Part shown: positions 1-5,241 of the stretch, piece by piece
Numbering within the stretch: position 1 is the stretch's first letter
Layout of the letters: the number at the start of each line of letters is the position of its first letter
Assembly (NCBI GenBank): GCA_905236315.1
Contig: CAJOPO010000115.1
Location: forward strand, 1-6,243
Direction: 5' to 3'
Source of the DNA: an uncultured Treponema sp.
GTDB taxonomy: Bacteria; Spirochaetota; Spirochaetia; Treponematales; Treponemataceae
DNA length: 6,243 nucleotides
The notes under the pieces: model-generated
Told to the model about the DNA's origin: nothing
What the model saw: the letters and a program-made list of their open reading frames with translations, nothing else
Databases searched by the model: none
Program-made: the position numbers and the translations under genes

Positions 1-267
1 TCTTCTCTTATAACAGAGCCGATGAAACAATCTGTTAGCGCAGATAATTCTGGAGCCTTAATATTCTTTACGCTATTTTTTGTATGGGTAATTATTATAA
101 TAAGTATGTATGTAAGCCACGGTGGCAGTTCTAGACCTGTAGTCACAACAAGAAGTTCTAGTTTTGGCAGTTTTAATTCACATTCATCAAATCACCACAG
201 TGGAGGAAGTTCTTTTCACGGTGGCGGGGGTAGTTTTGGTGGCGGTGGAGCAAGTGGGCATTGGTAA
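1..267 (+). CDS. C-terminal tail of a TPM-domain (YgcG-like) membrane protein, 5' end outside the window
   Basis: The reading frame is open from the first base and gives 88 residues before the TAA at 265-267. It has a short polar stretch, one hydrophobic membrane segment (about residues 19-34, ALIFFTLFFVWVIIII), then a low-complexity tail rich in Gly, Ser and His that ends GGGGSFGGGGASGHW. A membrane anchor followed by such a tail is the usual C-terminus of TPM_phosphatase/YgcG-family proteins, whose N-terminal TPM domain would lie upstream of the window. The family is poorly understood and is linked to the cell envelope or membrane-protein quality control. An ATG at 22 could give an 81-residue protein, but no Shine-Dalgarno precedes it and the frame continues upstream, so truncation by the window edge is the better reading. 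The gene appears unrelated to the heptose cluster that follows, being separated from it by about 280 bases. The TPM assignment rests on tail style only. Confidence 0.72.
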   Translation, partial: SSLITEPMKQSVSADNSGALIFFTLFFVWVIIIISMYVSHGGSSRPVVTTRSSSFGSFNSHSSNHHSGGSSFHGGGGSFGGGGASGHW

Positions 268-427
268 ATCAAGTTGAATAAGAAGAACCGTTTAAGAATG
301 ACACACTGTGGTAACATGGAACATCGGTGGCATAGTGCATGCACACTCCCCAGAATGAGTTTTTGGGGATAAAATAACATACATTTTGTAACATAGCTAA
401 ATATCTATCTAAATATTTTACGGCTGC
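268..427. other. Intergenic stretch with no gene
   Basis: This is the first part of the 277-base gap between the TPM-like gene and gmhA. No credible coding region is seen; the only small ORF is 18 codons (316-372) without a convincing ribosome site. It contains a 10-bp palindrome GTGCATGCAC (335-344) and a weak CCCCA/TGGGG inverted repeat (348-352 with 364-368). Neither has the stem strength plus T-run expected of an intrinsic terminator for the upstream gene. The last 60 bases are strongly AT-rich and could hold the promoter of the heptose cluster. Confidence 0.6.
386..415 (+). promoter_or_regulatory. Weak candidate promoter for the heptose cluster
   Basis: TTGTAA (386-391) is followed after 18 bases by TAAATA (410-415) in a very AT-rich stretch. 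This resembles a sigma-70 -35/-10 pair but matches the -10 consensus poorly. If real, transcription would start near 421-424 and the gmhA mRNA would carry a leader of about 120 nt containing all the hairpins at 428-540. Several other AT-rich hexamers nearby could serve instead, so the exact placement is uncertain. Confidence 0.2.
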
Positions 428-457
428 AAAAAAAATTGCCTAGTGTACACTAGGCAA
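428..457 (-). terminator. Perfect 22-bp palindrome plus A8/T8 tract: intrinsic terminator shape on the minus strand
   Basis: Bases 436-457 form a perfect palindrome (arms TTGCCTAGTG/CACTAGGCAA around a central TA). The plus strand has A8 at 428-435 just before it. Read on the minus strand, this is a 10-bp stem followed at once by eight T residues, the form of a Rho-independent terminator. On the plus strand no T-run follows, so it should not stop transcription into gmhA. No minus-strand gene is seen on the side that would feed it. It could end an antisense RNA, be left from a rearranged neighbour, or act as an operator for a dimeric repressor at this cluster. The geometry is seen directly; the role is inferred. 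Confidence 0.5.
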
Positions 458-458
458 A

Positions 459-531
459 GGACTTGAAAAAGCCCTTTGCCCGAAGCCTTGCTACGCTCGG
501 CTTCGGGCAAAGATGCAACTTTTCAATGTCC
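459..531. repeat. Long imperfect inverted repeat with a GC-rich 14-bp core
   Basis: The core arms are 474-487 and 499-512 (CTTTGCCCGAAGCC against GGCTTCGGGCAAAG), 14 perfect pairs around an 11-base loop, TTGCTACGCTC. The pairing continues outward after a small internal loop: GGAC 459-462 with GTCC 528-531, TTGAAAA 463-469 with TTTTCAA 520-526 (T527 bulged), and possibly GC 471-472 with GC 515-516. That gives about 27 pairs over 73 bases. The 475-511 core is 22/37 G+C, far above its surroundings. No T-run follows on the plus strand, so a plus-strand terminator is unlikely. It could be a regulatory leader structure for gmhA or a dispersed palindromic element (REP- or MITE-like) inserted before the gene. 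Confidence 0.7.
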
Positions 532-540
532 AAAAGGACA
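527..540 (+). promoter_or_regulatory. Small hairpin over the gmhA ribosome binding site
   Basis: TGTCC (527-531) pairs perfectly with GGACA (536-540) across an AAAA loop. The Shine-Dalgarno AAGGA (534-538) lies in the loop and 3' arm, six bases before the ATG at 545. The same GTCC (528-531) is also the outer end of the long inverted repeat and can instead pair with GGAC at 459-462, so the two pairings exclude each other. This ribosome site is what selects ATG 545 as the gmhA start. The pairing is seen; control of translation is an inference. Confidence 0.4.
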
Positions 541-544
541 GAAT

Positions 545-1183
545 ATGCAGTTAAAATATTTAGACTCCCTATTAAACAGATATAAACAACTTAATTCCTG
601 TAAAGATTCTATAGAAAAAGCATATACTATTCTTACATCAAGTTTTAAGAATGGGAATAAATTGCTTGTTTGTGGTAACGGTGGTAGCGCGTCTGATAGT
701 GACCATATTACAGGCGAGCTATTAAAATCATTTGTAAAAAAACGTATCTTAGAAGAATCATTTATGGCTTCCCTAGTAAAGATTGATAAAGAAGTCGGTT
801 CATATCTCTCTAGTAAGCTACAGGGAGCATTACCTGTAATAGCATTATCAAACAACACATCGCTTATAACAGCCACTTTAAATGATATTGACTCTAATCT
901 AATTTTTGCACAACAAGTTATGGGACTAGGAAAAGAAAATGACGTATTTCTAGGGATTTCTACAAGCGGTAATTCAAAAGATATTATATATGCAATGACT
1001 GTTGCAAAAGCTAAAGGTCTAAAAACTATTGCACTTACAGGAAACGATGGTGGAAAACTAAAAAATATAGCTGACGTTTCTATAATTGCGCCTGAAACTG
1101 AAACATATAAAATACAAGAACTACATCTACCTATTTATCACACTATATGTCTTTTGCTTGAAGAATACTTTTGGAAGGAATAA
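545..1183 (+). CDS. gmhA: GmhA, sedoheptulose 7-phosphate isomerase
   Basis: This is a 212-residue SIS-domain protein that isomerises sedoheptulose 7-phosphate to D-glycero-D-manno-heptose 7-phosphate in the cytosol, the entry step of nucleotide-heptose synthesis. Visible family motifs are GNGGSAS (44-50, phosphate-binding loop), H54 and E58 in DSDHITGEL, STSGNS (139-144, second phosphate-binding stretch), and Q191/H199 in QELHLPIYH. These correspond to the H61, E65, Q172 and H180 set of E. coli GmhA by spacing. The segment at about 66-100, ending LQGALPVIAL, marks the longer GmhA type seen in GDP-heptose clusters. The frame extends upstream to a TTG at 476 (235 residues), but those 23 codons are mostly the 459-531 inverted repeat. 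ATG 545 has AAGGA six bases upstream and gives a family-like N-terminus (MQLKYLDSLLNRY). The stop lies two bases before the next start, so translation is probably coupled. Confidence 0.93.
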   Translation: MQLKYLDSLLNRYKQLNSCKDSIEKAYTILTSSFKNGNKLLVCGNGGSASDSDHITGELLKSFVKKRILEESFMASLVKIDKEVGSYLSSKLQGALPVIALSNNTSLITATLNDIDSNLIFAQQVMGLGKENDVFLGISTSGNSKDIIYAMTVAKAKGLKTIALTGNDGGKLKNIADVSIIAPETETYKIQELHLPIYHTICLLLEEYFWKE

Positions 1184-1185
1184 TT

Positions 1186-2490
1186 ATGAAAGTTATAATT
1201 ATGGCAGGTGGAAAAGGAACTAGAATAGCCTCTATTATAAATAACGTTCCTAAACCAATGATAAAGCTATGTGGTAAGCCAATCCTCGAACATCAAATTA
1301 ATTGCCTTAAACGTAATGGTTTAACAGATATAACTATAGTGATTGGGCATTTGGGGCATTGCATTAAAGAATACTTTGGTAATGGGGAAAGATTTGGAGT
1401 TTGCATACATTATTATGAAGAGCATGAACCTTTAGGTACAGCAGGCGCATTATATAAGATAGATGGATTAATTAATAACAATGAAGACTTTTTGCTTTTA
1501 TGCGGAGATATTATTTTTGATTTAGACTTTTCTCGTTTAATCAATTTTCATAAAGCACACAATGCTGACGCAACCTTAGTTTCTCATCCAAACTCCCATC
1601 CTTATGATTCTTCTGTTTTAGTAACTCAATTACTTTTACCAAATACAAAAGGCGGAATGCCTACAGATACACATCGTATTATACAGTGGCTTAATAAGGA
1701 AGATGAGCGTCTATGGTACAAAAATCGTGTAAATGCAGGAATACAAATAATATCTCCAAGTTTGCTTTTAGATGCAAAAAAATATTTACATACAGAAAAG
1801 ATAGACCTTGACCGTGATATATTAAAACCTTCTATACAGAATAAAAAAATATATGCGTATGACACCTCTGAGTATATTAAAGATGTAGGCACTCCAGAAC
1901 GTTATCATTCTACAGAAATAGATATGAAAAATGGATTAATAAATGCACGTAATATAACTTTAAAACAAAAAGCTGTATTTCTTGATAGGGATGGAACAAT
2001 AAATAAAGAAGTTGGATTTTTAACAAACATAAATGATTTAGAACTAGTTGAAAACGCAGGAGAAGCTATAAGAACAATAAATAATTCTAGCTATCTAGCA
2101 ATAGTTGTAACTAATCAGCCTGCAATAGCAAGAGGAGAATTGGATTTTTTAGAATTACAAGAAATTAACAATAAACTAGAAACTCTTTTAGGGAAAGAGG
2201 GCTGTTATTTAAATGCTATTTATTATTGCCCTCATCATACAGATAAAGGATTTAAAGGGGAGAGATTAGAATATAAATGTAATTGCAACTGTAGAAAGCC
2301 AAAGGCGGGCTTACTACTTCAAGCAGCAGACGATTTTAATATTGATTTATCACAAAGTTATATGATTGGCAATAGTGAAAATGATGTTAAAACTGGTCAA
2401 AATGCAGGTTGTAAACAAAGTTTTTTAATAGGTCATAATCTTTCCTTATTAGATATTATTAACAATATCGTTAAAAGAAACTTAGGTTAA
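1186..2490 (+). CDS. hddC: Fused heptose-1-phosphate guanylyltransferase (HddC-like) and heptose-bisphosphate phosphatase (GmhB-like)
   Basis: This 434-residue protein carries two consecutive activities. Residues 1 to about 235 are a sugar-phosphate nucleotidyltransferase: MAGGKGTR and PKPM at the N-terminus, LCGDIIFD with the metal-binding Asp, then HPNSHPYDSS and YIKDVGTPERY, wording typical of HddC-type enzymes. It should transfer GMP to D-glycero-alpha-D-manno-heptose 1-phosphate. Residues about 262-425 are a HAD-IIIA phosphatase like GmhB: DRDGT (267-271, nucleophile D267 and acid/base D269), TNQ (309-311), zinc-type ligands C348, H350, C367 and C369, and RKP (370-372). It should remove the C7 phosphate from heptose 1,7-bisphosphate. 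Oddities: motif IV reads IGNSENDV, with N396 where an Asp is usual, and there is an extra Cys, C365. ATG 1186 is preferred over TTG 1171 because GGAAGGA (1173-1179) fits it. The phosphatase product is the transferase substrate, so fusion makes sense. Confidence 0.9.
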   Translation: MKVIIMAGGKGTRIASIINNVPKPMIKLCGKPILEHQINCLKRNGLTDITIVIGHLGHCIKEYFGNGERFGVCIHYYEEHEPLGTAGALYKIDGLINNNEDFLLLCGDIIFDLDFSRLINFHKAHNADATLVSHPNSHPYDSSVLVTQLLLPNTKGGMPTDTHRIIQWLNKEDERLWYKNRVNAGIQIISPSLLLDAKKYLHTEKIDLDRDILKPSIQNKKIYAYDTSEYIKDVGTPERYHSTEIDMKNGLINARNITLKQKAVFLDRDGTINKEVGFLTNINDLELVENAGEAIRTINNSSYLAIVVTNQPAIARGELDFLELQEINNKLETLLGKEGCYLNAIYYCPHHTDKGFKGERLEYKCNCNCRKPKAGLLLQAADDFNIDLSQSYMIGNSENDVKTGQNAGCKQSFLIGHNLSLLDIINNIVKRNLG

Positions 2491-2531
2491 TATTTTATTA
2501 GTATTTTAATTCAAGAAATAAGGAAATATAA

Positions 2532-3338
2532 ATGATAGAAAAACAAATTCCTGAATTTACAGAAACAGTATTTTTTAATAAAAAAAATAAATATGCCCTT
2601 TTAATACCATTATTTAATGAAGGTGAAAGATATTTTGAACAAGTAGAAAAAATGAAAAACAATAATATCTTTTCTATTGTTGATGTAATTGTATGCGATG
2701 CAGGTTCTACTGACGGTACAACGGATATATCTTTCTTAAAGAAAAATGGGCATAGAGCTTTGCTTACAAGAAAAGGCAAAGGAAGATATTCAACAGATTT
2801 ACGTATGGGGTATTTTTGGGCTTTACAACAAGAGTATGAAGGAATTATTTCGGTAGACGGAAATAATAAAGATGATACTTGTGCAGTTCCTAATTTTATA
2901 CAAAAACTTAATGAAGGCTATGACTATATACAGGGAAGTCGATATGTAAAAGGTGGGAAAGCAATAAATACACCTTTCATACGCCATTGGGCTTTAAAGC
3001 TTATAAATGAACCCATTATGACACTATGTGCAGGCAAACATCTAAGTGATACAACAAACGGTTTTAGAGCTTATTCTAAAAAATTTTTAGAAGATGATAG
3101 GGTTTTACCATTTAGAGAAATATTTTGGGGTTATGAACTTATATATTACTTACCCATAAGAGCATGTCGCTTAGGCTTTAAAACTATAGAAATACCTGTA
3201 ACAAGGGCATATCCAAAGGGAGAGGTTCCCTCTAAGGTTGGAGGAATAAAAGGAAACATATACCAACTAAGTATTTTACATCATTGTATCTGGAATCATT
3301 ATTTACCAGGACGTGAATATAAATTGGAGAAAAGATAA
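2532..3338 (+). CDS. Family 2 glycosyltransferase (DPM1-like fold)
   Basis: This 268-residue soluble protein has the GT-A, GT2 pattern. LIPLFNEGERY near residue 20 begins the nucleotide-binding fold, DAGSTDGT (56-63) binds the nucleotide sugar, and VDGNNKDD (D109 and D114/D115) is the metal-binding DxD-like region. Further on are QGSRYVKGG, DTTNGFRAYS and EIPVTRAYPKGEVPSK, conserved in the dolichol/polyprenyl-phosphate-mannose-synthase-like branch. No transmembrane segment is visible, so it would act at the inner face of the membrane. AAGGA (2520-2524) stands seven bases before the ATG, and the 41-base gap from the previous gene shows no terminator. Similar glycosyltransferases occur in GDP-heptose clusters. 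A role in moving the heptose or its deoxy derivative onto a lipid carrier or growing glycan is inferred; donor and acceptor cannot be read from the sequence. Confidence 0.85.
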   Translation: MIEKQIPEFTETVFFNKKNKYALLIPLFNEGERYFEQVEKMKNNNIFSIVDVIVCDAGSTDGTTDISFLKKNGHRALLTRKGKGRYSTDLRMGYFWALQQEYEGIISVDGNNKDDTCAVPNFIQKLNEGYDYIQGSRYVKGGKAINTPFIRHWALKLINEPIMTLCAGKHLSDTTNGFRAYSKKFLEDDRVLPFREIFWGYELIYYLPIRACRLGFKTIEIPVTRAYPKGEVPSKVGGIKGNIYQLSILHHCIWNHYLPGREYKLEKR

Positions 3339-3341
3339 GTT

Positions 3342-4226
3342 ATGTATTTGATAATTGGTGCAAATGGATTTTTAGGTTCTTATATTTTAAAAAATATTCT
3401 TACAAAAACAAAAGAAAATATTATTGCCACAGCAAGAAATATAGAAAAAGTAACTTTAGATAATAGGATTCATTGGATTGCTTGTGATGTTACAAATTTT
3501 AAATCTGTAGATTCATTATGTTCTTATCTTAGCAATATAAAAGAAAGTTTAAAAGTGGTTTATCTTGCTTCCTATCACAATCCAGACCTTGTAAACAAAA
3601 ATCCGCACATAGCATGGAATGTAAATGTTACATGTTTTTCTTACTTTTTAAATAAATTAGAAAATGTAAAGTGCTTCTTTTATCCTTCCAGTGATAGTGT
3701 ATATGGCGAAAGTATTAATAGATATCATTTTAATGAACATGATAGTCTAAATCCTGTAAATTTATATGGAACACAAAAAGTAGTCGCCGAACAATTAGTT
3801 TTAGGATATGGATATAATATTGTACGCTATCCCTTTTTAATTGCGCCAAGTTTGTCTCCCATAAAGAAACATTTTTATGATGTAATTGTAGACACATTAA
3901 ATAAAAATAAAAGTTTTGAATTGTTCAGTGATTCCTATCGCTCTACAATCCATTTTAATCAAGCAGCTGATATATTAATAAAATTAATGGAATCCTCTAT
4001 AGAGATTCCTAAAATCATAAATATATGTGGTGATGAAGACCTATCTAAATATGATGTTGGAATTTTAATAGCAGATAAACTAGGAATAAATAAAGAAAAA
4101 ATTATTCCTATTTCTGTAAATAATCCTAATGATATATTCAAAACTAAAAGGGCTTCTTCAACACTAATGGATAATACATTAGTAAAGAAACTCCTTTCCT
4201 TAAAAAAAATAAAGCTTGAACTTTAG
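3342..4226 (+). CDS. RmlD-like extended SDR, probable nucleotide-sugar reductase or epimerase
   Basis: This 294-residue protein opens with the NAD(P)-binding motif GANGFLG (6-12). It has the active-site Ser region PSSDSVYG (115-122) and the catalytic Y142-xxx-K146 pair in LYGTQK, all in the usual extended-SDR order. The C-terminal half (RYPFLIAP, then RSTIHFNQAADI) resembles RmlD-type dTDP-4-keto sugar reductases and other NAD-dependent epimerases. It starts three bases after the preceding stop, with GGAGA (3326-3330) upstream, and its own stop overlaps the ribosome site of hddA, so it is tightly embedded in the operon. Since a 4,6-dehydratase lies two genes downstream, a plausible job is reduction of the GDP-4-keto-6-deoxy-heptose intermediate. 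The family match is firm; the substrate and the reaction (reductase versus epimerase) are inferred. Confidence 0.82.
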   Translation: MYLIIGANGFLGSYILKNILTKTKENIIATARNIEKVTLDNRIHWIACDVTNFKSVDSLCSYLSNIKESLKVVYLASYHNPDLVNKNPHIAWNVNVTCFSYFLNKLENVKCFFYPSSDSVYGESINRYHFNEHDSLNPVNLYGTQKVVAEQLVLGYGYNIVRYPFLIAPSLSPIKKHFYDVIVDTLNKNKSFELFSDSYRSTIHFNQAADILIKLMESSIEIPKIINICGDEDLSKYDVGILIADKLGINKEKIIPISVNNPNDIFKTKRASSTLMDNTLVKKLLSLKKIKLEL

Positions 4227-4235
4227 GAGATACAA

Positions 4236-5219
4236 ATGATTATTACGCAAACACCATTTAGAATGTCATTCTTTGGCGGTGGAACTGATTTTCCTGATTT
4301 TTATAATAAATATGGAGGGTCAGTTATTTCTACAACTTTTGATAAGTATTGTATAGTTTCTGTAGGATATTTACCAAGATTCTTTGAATATAAAAATCAA
4401 ATCACATATAGCATTATAGAGCGCACAAAGACTGTTGATGAAATTAAACATCCTGCTGTACGAAATGCGTTAAAATATCTTGAAATGAATGAAATCAGAT
4501 TAGACTATACTGCTGATTTACCTGCACGAAGTGGGCTGGGAACAAGTTCATCTTTTGCAGTCGGTATGTTATACGCTTTGTATGCATTGCAAGGAAAATA
4601 TGTTGATAAGACAAAACTTGCAAAAGACGCAATTTACTTAGAGCGTACGCTTTGCAAAGAAAGCGGTGGTATTCAAGACCAAATAGCTGCAGCATTTGGA
4701 GGATTTAATCGCATCAATTTTACGTCTGATGGATTTTCTGTGGCTCCCATTGTGATTTCAAATGAAAGAAAGCAATTATTAAATGAAAACCTTATGCTGT
4801 TTTTTACAGGCTTTACAAGATATTCACATGAAGTATCTACATTACAAGAGCAGGCTACTAAAAATAAAACAGCGCAGCTAAAAGAAATGCTTTCTCTTGT
4901 GGACGAAGCTGAAAAGATTCTTGTTTCCGAAAGTAATTTAGATGAATTTGGGAAATTACTTGATTATACATGGAAACTAAAACGAGGCATTACGAAAAGT
5001 ATTTCTACAGATTTTATAGATTCAATGTACGAAAAAGCCATAAAAGCAGGTGCACTAGGCGGTAAGTTATTAGGTGCAGGAGGAGGTGGATTTTTTGTAT
5101 TCTATGTTGAAAAAGATAAACAAGAAAATGTACGTAAAATCTTAAATGACTTTATGTATGTTCCATTTAAATTTGAAAGTGAAGGAACCAAAATAAATTT
5201 TTATAAAGCTGAAAAGTAA
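4236..5219 (+). CDS. hddA: HddA, D-glycero-alpha-D-manno-heptose 7-phosphate kinase
   Basis: This 327-residue GHMP-superfamily kinase phosphorylates C1 of D-glycero-D-manno-heptose 7-phosphate with ATP, giving the alpha-1,7-bisphosphate used in GDP-heptose synthesis. The N-terminus ITQTPFRMSFFGGGTDFPDF is the diagnostic start of HddA and related sugar kinases. The ATP-binding GHMP motif is LPARSGLGTSSS (95-106). ESGGIQDQIAAAFGG holds the probable catalytic Asp, D148. The C-terminal glycine motif GALGGKLLGAGGGGFF spans 272-287. Length and motif order are complete for the family. AGGAGA (4225-4230) lies five bases before the ATG and overlaps the stop of the previous gene. With gmhA and the HddC-GmhB fusion in the same cluster, the heptose assignment is much stronger than a fucokinase or galactokinase reading. 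It places the pathway on the GDP-heptose (HddA/HddC) branch rather than the ADP-heptose (HldE) one. Confidence 0.92.
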   Translation: MIITQTPFRMSFFGGGTDFPDFYNKYGGSVISTTFDKYCIVSVGYLPRFFEYKNQITYSIIERTKTVDEIKHPAVRNALKYLEMNEIRLDYTADLPARSGLGTSSSFAVGMLYALYALQGKYVDKTKLAKDAIYLERTLCKESGGIQDQIAAAFGGFNRINFTSDGFSVAPIVISNERKQLLNENLMLFFTGFTRYSHEVSTLQEQATKNKTAQLKEMLSLVDEAEKILVSESNLDEFGKLLDYTWKLKRGITKSISTDFIDSMYEKAIKAGALGGKLLGAGGGGFFVFYVEKDKQENVRKILNDFMYVPFKFESEGTKINFYKAEK

Positions 5220-5241
5220 ACTTATAAAAAGGGGTACAAAT

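Noticed and set aside
181..258. Gly-rich GGTGGCGG-type DNA repeats as a tandem repeat or CRISPR-like array
   Set aside because: They are explained by codons for the Gly/Ser-rich protein tail; spacing is irregular and there are no spacers.
22..267. A stand-alone 81-residue membrane protein from ATG 22
   Set aside because: The frame is open to the first base, no ribosome site precedes the ATG, and the content matches the C-terminal tail of a longer TPM-type protein.
348..368. CCCCA/TGGGG inverted repeat as a terminator for the upstream gene
   Set aside because: Only five pairs with an 11-base loop and no T-run after the stem; too weak to call.
316..372. An 18-codon ORF upstream of gmhA that could be a leader peptide
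   Set aside because: It has no convincing Shine-Dalgarno, no run of regulatory codons, and lies upstream of the candidate promoter.
459..531. Plus-strand Rho-independent terminator
   Set aside because: The stem is strong, but no T-run follows on the plus strand and the gmhA start lies immediately downstream.
523..876. Minus-strand 117-codon ORF opposite gmhA, and other minus-strand ORFs at 1626-1892, 2498-2779, 3959-4141, 4495-4695, 5270-5512 and 6012-6194
   Set aside because: Each lies wholly or almost wholly opposite a strongly supported plus-strand gene and shows no recognisable domain; they are frame shadows.
1171..1185. TTG start at 1171 for the HddC-GmhB fusion, overlapping gmhA
   Set aside because: The ribosome site GGAAGGA lies after this TTG and fits ATG 1186, which begins exactly at the conserved nucleotidyltransferase N-terminus.
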